Positions 30,995 through 37,970 of a stretch of DNA of 39,225 nucleotides are shown piece after piece. The notes beneath the pieces were generated by a model, which was not told the DNA's origin, made no database searches, and saw only the letters and a program-made list of their open reading frames with translations. Both the position numbers and the translations under genes were made by a program. This DNA comes from an uncultured bacterium (GTDB taxonomy: Bacteria; Patescibacteriota; Minisyncoccia; Phycocordibacterales; PALSA-1337). How positions within the stretch are numbered: position 1 is the first letter of the stretch; each line of letters begins with the position of its first letter. The DNA lies in assembly GCA_903837075.1 (NCBI GenBank), contig CAILTI010000029.1:1-39225 (forward strand), in the 5' to 3' direction.

Positions 30995-32452
30995 ATGTCC
31001 CATTCAGAAAACAATAAAATCAAATTTTGCTCCGGTGTAGGAACTGTAACTGGCGCGAATTTCCTATTGGAAACAGGGAAGGGTACAAAGATCCTGATCG
31101 ATTGCGGATTAGTCCAGGGCGAGAGGGTTGCTGAGGAGATAAATAGCGAAGCATTCCCATATGACCTCTCGACGATCTCGGCTATGTTCGTTACCCATGC
31201 ACACCTAGATCATGTTGGTCGTATTCCAAAATTGGTAAAGGACGGTTACAAGGGGCCGATATATTCGACACCGCAGACTAGAGATCTGGCAGAGTTGGTA
31301 TTGAATGATGCAGTCGGAATCCTGACCACTGAGGCCGAGCAGGATGGTAGAGAGCCGCTGTATGGTCAGTCTGATGTTGACGCTGTGTTCCCGTTGTGGA
31401 AGACGATCGGATATCATGAGGAGTTCAGATTGGACGACGAGGTATCTATCACATTCAAGGATGCTGGGCATATTCTCGGATCCTCGATGACTGAGGTGCG
31501 TATTCTCGCGCCGCACCGGCCGGCGGATTCCCTTGCGATTCCCCTTGCGGGTTTGAGCAGGGGAACTCCAGAGGCCGACAGTGGCGCGAGTATAAAAATT
31601 CTCTTTACTGGTGACCTAGGTAACTCGCCGGCGCCTTTGCTACGAGATACAGAGGCGGTGGGGGATGCTGATTATCTAATTATGGAAAGTGTCTATGGGG
31701 ATCGCAATCACGAAGACAAGGAAGGCCGCGAAAATAAGTTCAAACAGATAATAGATCAGACGATGGCACGTGGCGGAACATTGGTCATACCAGCGTTTTC
31801 CATCGATCGTACGCAGGTCATCCTATTCGAGTTGAATAATATGGTTGAACAGGGGAAGATCCAGTCTGTACCAGTATTCGTCGATTCACCAATGGCTATA
31901 AAGGCGACAGATATATATGCCGCGAATACTCAACTATTCAATAGCCGTGTCGCCGAGCAGATCGCTAAAGGCGATGACGTATTCCATTTCCCACGACTCG
32001 AGTACACCATGTCGTCCAATGACTCGAGAGATATCGAGCGTATGAATGGTGCCAAGATCATTCTCGCTGGTTCGGGGATGTCCGTTGGAGGACGTGTGAT
32101 CGGTCATGAAGCGCATTATTTGCCTGATGAGAAGAGTACCATCCTCCTTGTAGGATATCAGACGACTGGTTCACTCGGCCGACGATTGGCTGAAGGTGCA
32201 AAAAAGGTTCATATACATGGACAGGAGGTTAAGGTAAAGGCACATATCGAAACTCTATACGGATATTCCGCTCATAAAGATAGTGATCATTTGCTCGAGT
32301 TCGTCTCGACTGGTACGGATAGACTAAAAAAGGTATTCGTAACGATGGGCGAACCTGGTGCATCTATGCATCTGGCACAAAGGATCGGTGATGAGTTGGG
32401 TGTGAAGGCTGTAGTGCCGGGAAGAGGGGACAGTTATGAATTGAATGATTGA
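30995..32452 (+). CDS. MBL-fold/beta-CASP RNA-processing nuclease
   Basis: 485 residues. The metallo-beta-lactamase motif THAHLDHVGRIPKL, FKDAGHILGSSM and FTGDLG give the zinc site. The beta-CASP part has MESVYGDR, PAFSIDRTQVILFELN, GSGMSVGGRV and the final SAHKDSDHLLEF. Related to CPSF73-like RNA exo/endonucleases that act in RNA maturation. Residues of about 169-196 are an in-frame insert from a palindromic element. Confidence 0.93.
   Translation: MSHSENNKIKFCSGVGTVTGANFLLETGKGTKILIDCGLVQGERVAEEINSEAFPYDLSTISAMFVTHAHLDHVGRIPKLVKDGYKGPIYSTPQTRDLAELVLNDAVGILTTEAEQDGREPLYGQSDVDAVFPLWKTIGYHEEFRLDDEVSITFKDAGHILGSSMTEVRILAPHRPADSLAIPLAGLSRGTPEADSGASIKILFTGDLGNSPAPLLRDTEAVGDADYLIMESVYGDRNHEDKEGRENKFKQIIDQTMARGGTLVIPAFSIDRTQVILFELNNMVEQGKIQSVPVFVDSPMAIKATDIYAANTQLFNSRVAEQIAKGDDVFHFPRLEYTMSSNDSRDIERMNGAKIILAGSGMSVGGRVIGHEAHYLPDEKSTILLVGYQTTGSLGRRLAEGAKKVHIHGQEVKVKAHIETLYGYSAHKDSDHLLEFVSTGTDRLKKVFVTMGEPGASMHLAQRIGDELGVKAVVPGRGDSYELND
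31518..31582 (-). repeat. Palindromic element inserted in the beta-CASP nuclease gene
   Basis: Read on the minus strand it contains GTTCCCCTGCTCAAACCC, then GCAAGGGGAATCG, the core shared with the recJ and rpsE copies. It encodes PADSLAIPLAGLSRGTPEAD between the strands VRIL and IKILFTGDLG. It is inserted in the opposite direction to the other two, yet still in frame. Confidence 0.7.
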
Positions 32453-32531
32453 AAGATCGTGGAAAGCATTCGCCACGTCCAGGTTCAGCGATTTTGCCAG
32501 TAAATTTTTGGAGATCTATATATTCGCAGAC

Positions 32532-32571
32532 AAAAAAGCGCTTCGAGAGTATAAAAAACCCCTCGAAGCGC
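32532..32571 (-). terminator. Terminator of infC-rpmI-rplT
   Basis: GCGCTTCGAG (32538-32547) pairs with CTCGAAGCGC (32562-32571); on the minus strand a T6 run follows. The 3' UTR between here and rplT (32572-32707) has a GAGTC/GACTC hairpin near 32622-32636 and no ORF. Confidence 0.85.
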
Positions 32572-32707
32572 CGATGCAAACCGAATGATTTGGGGCATCC
32601 TGGCCAGTCACCGATGTGAATTGAGTCGACGGGACTCGCACCGGTTGCTGAAAAAAAACGAAAACAGCAGACTAAGCAGGCTCCAAATGAAAGGATCGCG
32701 CCAGTTA

Positions 32708-33052
32708 CTACTTTACCATACTCACGACTTTTGTGAAAGTCTCAGGTTTGAATTCGGCGAGATGGGCTAGAGACTTGCGGTCTAGAGCGATACCTTTCTT
32801 CTTTGCGGCACCGATGAATTTGCTATATGAAAATCCTAGTGGTCGGAGTGCGGCGTTGATCTTTACATTCCAGAGGCGGCGAAAATCACCTTTCTTGTCG
32901 CGGCGGTGAGCGAATGAGTATGCGCCAGCGTGCATGAGGGCATCTACTGCAGCTCTCTCAGTCTTGGAGCGGCGGAAACGAAAGCCTTTGGCGGCTTTCA
33001 GGATCGTGCGGCGGTTCTTTAGGGCGTGTACTGCTTTTTTGACTCTGGTCAT
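32708..33052 (-). CDS. rplT: 50S ribosomal protein L20
   Basis: 114 residues. Binds 23S rRNA early in assembly. MTRVKKAVHALKNRRTILK, AKGFRFRRSKTERAAVDALM and FRRLWNVKINAALRPLGFSYS are typical. Last gene of the infC operon; just upstream lies a 7-bp tandem-word hairpin. Confidence 0.97.
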   Translation of the reverse strand: MTRVKKAVHALKNRRTILKAAKGFRFRRSKTERAAVDALMHAGAYSFAHRRDKKGDFRRLWNVKINAALRPLGFSYSKFIGAAKKKGIALDRKSLAHLAEFKPETFTKVVSMVK

Positions 33053-33128
33053 TTTAGTTAGTGGTTAGTAGTTAGTGATTAGTTGTTAGTGAATGGTATT
33101 TGTGATTTCTAATCACTATTCACTAGTC
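33053..33128 (-). repeat. 7-bp tandem-word hairpin before rplT
   Basis: On the minus strand an AGTGACTAGTGAATAGTGA arm is followed by a loop and CACTAAC, AACTAAT, CACTAAC, TACTAAC, CACTAAC up to the ATG. The two arms are complementary in several registers. Confidence 0.7.
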
Positions 33129-33136
33129 ACTGGCTT

Positions 33137-33331
33137 TTAAATGGTTGCTAAAAATCTACTCTTCGCCTTGTTATTCATATGCAAGATCGCATTCATACGA
33201 TGCTTGTTGGTGCTCTTTTTGGAAGAGTCCTTGGCATTGAAATGGTTCTGACCTGGTTTACGTGCCAGAATCTTGCCATTTTTGGTGACCTTGAGGCGCT
33301 TCATGAATGATTTGTGGGTTTTGATGCTCAT
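33137..33331 (-). CDS. rpmI: 50S ribosomal protein L35
   Basis: 64 residues, basic: MSIKTHKSFMKRLKVTKNGK, RKPGQNHFNAKDSSKKS and the SRFL end. Second gene of the infC operon. Confidence 0.96.
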   Translation of the reverse strand: MSIKTHKSFMKRLKVTKNGKILARKPGQNHFNAKDSSKKSTNKHRMNAILHMNNKAKSRFLATI

Positions 33332-33412
33332 AGTATTTAGTCGTTAGTGACTAGTGGTTAGTGGTTAGTGTTTGCGATTACTAATCACTAGTCACTATTC
33401 ACTAATAACTGA
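33332..33412 (-). repeat. 7-bp tandem-word hairpin before rpmI
   Basis: On the minus strand TTAGTGAATAGTGACTAGTG, a loop AATCGCAAA, then CACTAAC, CACTAAC, CACTAGT, CACTAAC, GACTAAA, TACT-ATG. Same design as before rplT. Confidence 0.7.
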
Positions 33413-33416
33413 TTAA

Positions 33417-33926
33417 TTATTTCTTTTCTATATAAATGGTTAAACCCTTTGGTCCTTTCGTTGCTGATTGGGCGATCTTGTATTCGACGGTCACCAGCTT
33501 CAGGATACGTTCCAATCTCTCTTTCAGGAAATTCATATCCATATACTTGGATCGTCCGACTAGGAAGAGGTCGATCTTGACACGATTGCCTTCGGACAGC
33601 CATTCGGAGACTTTCTTGGCTTTTAGCTCAAGGTCATGGTCTCCTGTACCGATCTTGACTTGGATAATCTTGACTTCGGTAGTGGTGGTCTTGGACTTGG
33701 CGACCTTCAGTTTCTTCTTTTCATCGTACAAATACTTCCCATAATCCATGATCTTGGCCACTGGAGGTACTGCGGTAGGGGAGATCTCTATGAGATCCAA
33801 ACCTCTCGCCTGTGCCTCTGTTAGGGCCACCTGTAAGCTTATTACTCCAAAATTCGTTCCGTCATCGGCAAGGACCCGTAGTTCGGGTGCTTTGATCTGA
33901 TGGTTGATTTTGACTCGTATACTCAA
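33417..33926 (-). CDS. infC: Translation initiation factor IF-3
   Basis: 169 residues. N-domain: VKINHQIKAPELRVLADDG, QARGLDLIEISPTAVPPVAKIMDYGKYLYD-type linker; C-domain with GDHDLELKAKKVSEWLSEGNRVKI. The best start is TTG (33926), with no ATG nearby. infC commonly uses a rare start codon for autoregulation, because IF-3 rejects such starts; the same could hold here (inference). Confidence 0.96.
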   Translation of the reverse strand: MSIRVKINHQIKAPELRVLADDGTNFGVISLQVALTEAQARGLDLIEISPTAVPPVAKIMDYGKYLYDEKKKLKVAKSKTTTTEVKIIQVKIGTGDHDLELKAKKVSEWLSEGNRVKIDLFLVGRSKYMDMNFLKERLERILKLVTVEYKIAQSATKGPKGLTIYIEKK

Positions 33927-33984
33927 GGGATTACAGAGTGTATTTATAGCATATATGGGTCATTGATGCAAGGTAGAAGTGCTC

Positions 33985-34092
33985 GGGGCCAATGATCAAT
34001 ACTCAATAACGCAATGACCAGTGAATATTGGAATATTGAATATTCAATGAACATTGTGTCATTGGGTATTGCCTGCCTGCCGGCAGGCCGGA
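33985..34092. repeat. CAATG-word repeat region with TGCCTGCCGGCAGGC palindrome
   Basis: Repeated CAATGATC, CAATACTC, CAATAACG, CAATGACC words are followed by complementary ATTG words, AATATTGAATATT and a CCTGCCTGCCGGCAGG palindrome. Related to the spacers before rplR and rpsE and to the 52-bp repeat. No ORF. Confidence 0.6.
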
Positions 34093-34095
34093 ACA

Positions 34096-35181
34096 TTACA
34101 AAAACTTTCTCACCAACCGTATCAGTATCTCAGGTATCTTCTCGATGAAAAACCTATTTTTCCAATCACTCCATAGAACTTCATTGGTTTCTTGGATGTC
34201 GCGGACGAAATGTGCGGAAAGTTCTTCGGCGAAGGAGGTGTTGGTCGTTATGATATTGGCTTCGAAATTGTAAAGTAGGCTGGCGCTGTCTAGATTCATG
34301 GAGCCGACGCTCGCCCAGGTACCGTCGATAACGGTGGATTTGCTGTGGATCATATTGCCAGTGAAAAGGAAGATGCGCACACCAGATTCTAGAAGCATGT
34401 TGAAGAATGCTCTAGCACCGAGGTCGACAGTATAATAGTCGGACTTTTCCGGAATGATGATACGTACATCGACACCTCTCTTTGCGGCCAATTTCAAAGT
34501 ACGTGCCAGACGATGAGTCGGTACGAAATATGGGGTGGTTATGTATATGTAATGTCTAGCGTTACGTATAGCTTCTATGAGATCTGCATATATATGCCTC
34601 TTGCCCGGGGCGGGGTAGTTGGTGGTGTAACGAAACTCTTCGTCACGAGCATGTTTTCGTGGAGGGAGGTCGTGGCTATCTTTGGCTCTCGCCCACATGC
34701 GTTCAAAGGCGTTCTTCATCTCCTTGGCTACTTTGCCTTCTATACGTACGTTGGTATCACGCCATCCTTTCATCCGATCATCCATACAGATACTGCCGGT
34801 ATAGCCGACATTCTCATCGATGACTAGAGTGCGGCGATGATTGCGAAGGTACCAAGAACGGAAATTGGGCACTTTGAAATATGAGGGAATGAGTGTTCTC
34901 CAGAAGACCATTTCGATACCTTTCGTTTTGAGGTCATCTGCGATATTCGTACCAAAGAATGTGAAGCTCCCCGCGGCATCCCAGAGGAAGCGGACCGTAA
35001 CACCGGCAGCAGCCCTCTCCGCGCAGACATTGATAAGTTTCTGACCGAACTCGTCGTTGGCAAAGATGAATTGTTCGAGGACGATGGACTTTTCTGCGCG
35101 AGCGCAGTCTGAAAGCATGGAGTACCACGCCTCCTCGTTGGTGTAATAGAGTTTCCAGGATGTGGGGGTGGAGGAGGACAT
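34096..35181 (-). CDS. Cardiolipin-synthase-like phospholipase D family protein
   Basis: 361 residues from ATG 35181. On the minus strand TTGAGC, a 17-nt spacer and TAGACT put the transcript start at this ATG. Two PLD motifs: NHRRTLVIDENVGYTGS, with Arg where the HxK motif has Lys, and IHSKSTVIDGTWASVGSMN, which is complete. Unlike typical cardiolipin synthases there are no N-terminal membrane helices. It probably makes or remodels phospholipids at the membrane; with one altered motif the activity is uncertain. Confidence 0.85.
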   Translation of the reverse strand: MSSSTPTSWKLYYTNEEAWYSMLSDCARAEKSIVLEQFIFANDEFGQKLINVCAERAAAGVTVRFLWDAAGSFTFFGTNIADDLKTKGIEMVFWRTLIPSYFKVPNFRSWYLRNHRRTLVIDENVGYTGSICMDDRMKGWRDTNVRIEGKVAKEMKNAFERMWARAKDSHDLPPRKHARDEEFRYTTNYPAPGKRHIYADLIEAIRNARHYIYITTPYFVPTHRLARTLKLAAKRGVDVRIIIPEKSDYYTVDLGARAFFNMLLESGVRIFLFTGNMIHSKSTVIDGTWASVGSMNLDSASLLYNFEANIITTNTSFAEELSAHFVRDIQETNEVLWSDWKNRFFIEKIPEILIRLVRKFL

Positions 35182-35265
35182 CAGGGATAGTCTACAGTTA
35201 TATTGACTTTGGCTCAAGTTTTGATATTATTGTAATGTAACTAGTCGCCAATGATTGGCAAACTG

Positions 35266-35287
35266 AACCCGCCTATAGGCGGGTTCC
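35266..35287. terminator. Hairpin between cls-like and PemK genes
   Basis: GAACCCGCC TATA GGCGGGTTC, a perfect 9-bp stem just beyond the PemK stop. No strong T run on the minus strand. Confidence 0.6.
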
Positions 35288-35290
35288 GAC

Positions 35291-35704
35291 TTATACCAGG
35301 TCAGAGACGTATTTTCTGATCCTTTGAAAGTCCTGAAAAGAGACCGTGTCGATGTATCTGTCTAATCTTCTACTACTGAGTAATCTCATTTGGTGTATTT
35401 CCGCAGCCCTCACTATACCATTACATTCAAAAGTGTAGTGGATACGACTTTCGTCTGGCCACTTTTTTGTTGTAAGTGGAATTGCCCAAAAAGTATTTTC
35501 GGAAAATATTCGGAATATGATGACTGGCCGCTCGAAATGTTCATGTTTTCCATCTTCTTCACTACCAACATTACAACCAAGGAAACACCACCAAATTTGA
35601 CGTTCTACCAATCGCGGAGACTTAGTCCGCAAATGCACCTCCTGTTTTCGAATATTCCATAGGTCAAATTGTTTTATTTGTTCGTTCGGTATATTTCCTA
35701 GCAT
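35291..35704 (-). CDS. PemK/MazF-family toxin-like protein
   Basis: 137 residues. The mRNA-interferase fold is suggested by RQIWWCFLGCNVGSEEDGK, FERPVIIFRIFSENTFWAIPLTTK and AAEIHQMRLLSSRRLDRYI. No antitoxin gene lies on either side, so it may be an orphan toxin or regulated otherwise. A -10 TATGGT lies 6 nt before the ATG, and a 11-bp phased array of the comEC type lies upstream. Confidence 0.8.
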   Translation of the reverse strand: MLGNIPNEQIKQFDLWNIRKQEVHLRTKSPRLVERQIWWCFLGCNVGSEEDGKHEHFERPVIIFRIFSENTFWAIPLTTKKWPDESRIHYTFECNGIVRAAEIHQMRLLSSRRLDRYIDTVSFQDFQRIRKYVSDLV

Positions 35705-35711
35705 ATTTTAA

Positions 35712-35803
35712 CCATATCATAGAGGCGATGAAGATCTGATAAAGATCTGATCAAGATTCGATAAAGAAAAGATCAAATTTTGATGAAGATTTTAGACGAA
35801 GCT
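35712..35803 (-). promoter_or_regulatory. 11-bp phased array plus extended -10 upstream of the PemK gene
   Basis: On the minus strand: AAATCTTCATC, AAAATTTGATC, TTTTCTTTATC, GAATCTTGATC, AGATCTTTATC, AGATCTTCATC, GCCTCTATGAT, then TGATATGGT (extended -10) and the ATG at 35704. Same consensus, orientation and position relative to the gene as at 9283 and 11745. smpB, divergent from it, starts 63 nt away. Confidence 0.65.
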
Positions 35804-35866
35804 GGAACTAGATAATATCGCCAACCTCATCAATTATTTGTATTTATATGGTACGATATCTGTGTC

Positions 35867-36313
35867 ATGACGACATATATAGATAACAAAAAGGCACATT
35901 TCGACTACGAAGTCCTCGACAAATACGAGGCGGGTATAGAGTTGCTCGGTTTCGAAGTGAAGTCTATAAAGAAAGGTCAGGGATCACTGGATGGTGCTTA
36001 TGTCATCATCCGTGGCGGGGAAGCGTATGCTATGAATGTATTCGTACCACCGTATCAGGAAAAGAATACTCCACCGGGGTATGAACCTAGGAGAAACCGT
36101 CGCCTCATCATGCGGAAAGAAGAGATCGCCAAACTGTCCCACACAGAGGCAGACCGTGGTTTGACAATAGTGCCTATTTCGATATATAATAAGTCCAACC
36201 TCATCAAAGTCGTCGTCGCTGTCGTCAAGGGCAAGAAGAAGTATGACAAGCGAGAGGTGACGAAGAAACGCGAAACAGATCGCGAGATCAGGAGGGATTT
36301 TAAAGATCGTTGA
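35867..36313 (+). CDS. smpB: SsrA-binding protein SmpB
   Basis: 148 residues. Binds tmRNA and rescues stalled ribosomes. NKKAHFDYEVLDKYEAGIEL, GFEVKSIKKGQGSLDGAYV and the basic C-terminal tail (KGKKKYDKREVTKKRETDREI) are intact. It lies 87 nt before the tmRNA gene it serves. Confidence 0.97.
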   Translation: MTTYIDNKKAHFDYEVLDKYEAGIELLGFEVKSIKKGQGSLDGAYVIIRGGEAYAMNVFVPPYQEKNTPPGYEPRRNRRLIMRKEEIAKLSHTEADRGLTIVPISIYNKSNLIKVVVAVVKGKKKYDKREVTKKRETDREIRRDFKDR

Positions 36314-36315
36314 AA

Positions 36316-36395
36316 AATGAAAGTCCATAAAGTCCGTGAAGTCCATAAAGTTTTTTCTTTATAGACTTTAGAGACTTTCTGACTTTAAGGACTTC
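36316..36395 (+). repeat. 9-bp tandem-word hairpin between smpB and tmRNA
   Basis: AAAGTCCAT, AAAGTCCGT, GAAGTCCAT, AAAG, then a TTTTTT loop, then the complementary arm CTTTATAGACTTTAGAGACT and onward to AAGGACTT. Same word family as before rpsL and near 30540. It may end smpB transcription or sit in the pre-tmRNA leader. Confidence 0.65.
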
Positions 36396-36400
36396 TATAT

Positions 36401-36800
36401 GGGGATGATCGGCATAGACAATCAACCGTTCCCGTTCGTGCGGTGCGAGCACCATTAACTCGGAGTCCTTCGAAGCTCTCTTGTAGAGCGTAGTAGGACG
36501 AAAATCTGATGGAAATTCTAAATGCTAAATCAACCGTTTCGCCGTATTTCGGCCAAAAGGACTTTGCATTCGCTCTCGTTTAACGAGGCCGTCCTTCTAT
36601 AGGGATCCTAACTATAGTGTGGGCGTAATAACGTGGATGTAGGGTAGTGTGTCTTCTCAACACATCACCTGAAATCTAGAGATCGTGACTGTGTGTTTCG
36701 CAATACTTTTAGCACAGTCATCAAACTTCAAGTTTTGCTAACATCGTAGATTCGTTCGACGAACATTGATTGCACGGCGGTTCGATTCCGCCCATCTCCA
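36401..36800 (+). ncRNA. ssrA: Transfer-messenger RNA
   Basis: The 5' end GGGGATGATCGGCATAGAC pairs with CATCTCC (36793-36799); the T arm is GGCGG TTCGATT CCGCC (36776-36792). The 3' CCA is not encoded (A then CAA). The tag frame runs from GCT 36524 to TAA 36583 and reads AKSTVSPYFGQKDFAFALV. The stop lies in the helix CTCGTT-T-AACGAG, as usual. Length is about 400 nt. smpB is directly upstream and a terminator follows. Confidence 0.95.
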
Positions 36801-36806
36801 CAACAC

Positions 36807-36840
36807 AAAAACTGACCTAGACTGCTCTGGGTCAGTTTTT
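36807..36840 (+). terminator. Terminator of ssrA
   Basis: AAAACTGACC pairs with GGTCAGTTTT around about 12 nt, ending in T5. Confidence 0.88.
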
Positions 36841-36853
36841 CGTGTGTATGAAA

Positions 36854-36978
36854 GAGATGGTTGGATGAGAACGGCGGAGGCTATATGCGAGCAGTAGCGA
36901 GCATGCTGAGCCGGTGCCCAGACCGAGGCGAACGGGTAGTGAGCCGAGAGTCGCGGGAGATTCCGCCCATCTCCACAA
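36854..36978 (+). repeat. Element ending in a copy of the tmRNA 3' end
   Basis: GATTCCGCCCATCTCCACAA (36959-36978) repeats 36784-36803, the 3' end of the tmRNA gene. GAGATGG (36854-36860) pairs with CCATCTC (36967-36973), and CGGCGGA pairs with TTCCGCC, so it folds on itself without a tmRNA 5' half or T loop. It is GC-rich with GCGAG/GAGCCG words. It could be an attachment-site duplication or a tRNA-end-linked repeat. Confidence 0.6.
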
Positions 36979-36984
36979 AAGAAA

Positions 36985-37012
36985 ATAGCCCTAATAATAT
37001 GGGCTGTTTTTT
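36985..37012 (+). terminator. Terminator after the tmRNA-end element
   Basis: AGCCC (36987-36991) / GGGCT (37001-37005), then GTTTTTTC. Confidence 0.7.
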
Positions 37013-37054
37013 CATAAAGAATGTGAAGTTAGGACTGTGTTATAATATTGATAT

Positions 37055-37624
37055 ATGAAAAACTCTAATAAAGGTTTTGCGGTCCCATTATTAATAGGGA
37101 TTATTGTATTATTAGTTATCGGTGGTGGTGTCTATATTTATACTAACAAAAAGGTTGAAGTTCCTGCGGTTGTTGATAATGCAACAGTGCAATCAAATCC
37201 TACAGGCTCAACTCCTTTGGTTGGTGATATGGTAAATAAATCTTTTGATAAATACGTTAAACTCGCTGACAAAGAGTTATTGTTAGGTTTTGGACAGAAC
37301 TATTTTTCAGCAAAAGAAATTTTAGTACCAAAAACTAATAATGATAAATTGTATGGTGATATTTTATATAAGATGATTTATGAAAATAATACAGTTTATG
37401 ATATGTATGTAGCAGGATCGAACACTCTATATGAACATGGTAATTTTCAGTCTTGGCTAGCTAGACAGATAGCTCGATACAATTCTATTGTGCCAAGTGG
37501 TAATGGGGTTGAATTTGAAAAATGGTATGTCGAATTTAGGGGGACTGGTTCTGCCAGAGTAATTGGTAAATATGTTGATAATCAATCGATAAAAGTTGAA
37601 AAGGTTGTAACATATGTTCAGTAG
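37055..37624 (+). CDS. Membrane-anchored hypothetical protein, 189 aa
   Basis: The N-terminus KGFAVPLLIGIIVLLVIGGG is a pilin-like or signal-anchor helix common in CPR proteins. A short linker (VVDNATVQSNPTGSTP) is followed by about 140 external residues without a known motif. The gene is AT-rich. TATAAT (37041-37046) lies 8 nt before the ATG. Confidence 0.7.
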   Translation: MKNSNKGFAVPLLIGIIVLLVIGGGVYIYTNKKVEVPAVVDNATVQSNPTGSTPLVGDMVNKSFDKYVKLADKELLLGFGQNYFSAKEILVPKTNNDKLYGDILYKMIYENNTVYDMYVAGSNTLYEHGNFQSWLARQIARYNSIVPSGNGVEFEKWYVEFRGTGSARVIGKYVDNQSIKVEKVVTYVQ

Positions 37625-37660
37625 CAATAATGTTATAGGATTATTTTTTTGAAATTAATC

Positions 37661-37969
37661 TTATCTATATTTACTCAAATCTACATAGGCACGAGTTTTT
37701 GCCTCTTCAACTGCCTCGTGCCACTCCATAACATAGCTCTGTAACTGATTCCAAGTATTTGGGTCTATGTCCACATGTACAATAAAATATTCCACTCCCG
37801 TCTTGTGATACCAACAGGGCACTATATCAAGCAAAACTCAGCCCCTTTTCAAACCCCCTAGCCCCTATAATCGCCTCAGACGCTTCAAAAACCCAAGGAT
37901 ATAGTTTGGTTCCAACTTTGGCTCAATCTGAATACGATGCTGGCCATATGGTTTATCGTAGTGGTAGTA
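37661..37969 (-). pseudogene. Degenerate minus-strand gene with two in-frame stops
   Basis: One frame reads YYHYDKPYGQHRIQIEPKLE and onward, then TAG, a short stretch, TGA, then VPCWYHKTGVEYFIVHVDID and onward to DLSKYR and a TAA at 37661. The two stops lie in a C-rich stretch (37835-37868). The last part alone could be a 53-57 residue ORF from GTG 37822 or TTG 37834. The family is not recognised. Confidence 0.4.
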
Positions 37970-37970
37970 T

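Noticed and set aside
33053-33412. CRISPR array, because of short repeats near rpmI/rplT
   Set aside because: Repeat units are 7 bp with no spacers, and no cas genes are present.
36854-36978. A tRNA gene or second tmRNA
   Set aside because: There is an acceptor-like pairing but no T loop, D arm or anticodon arm of normal form.
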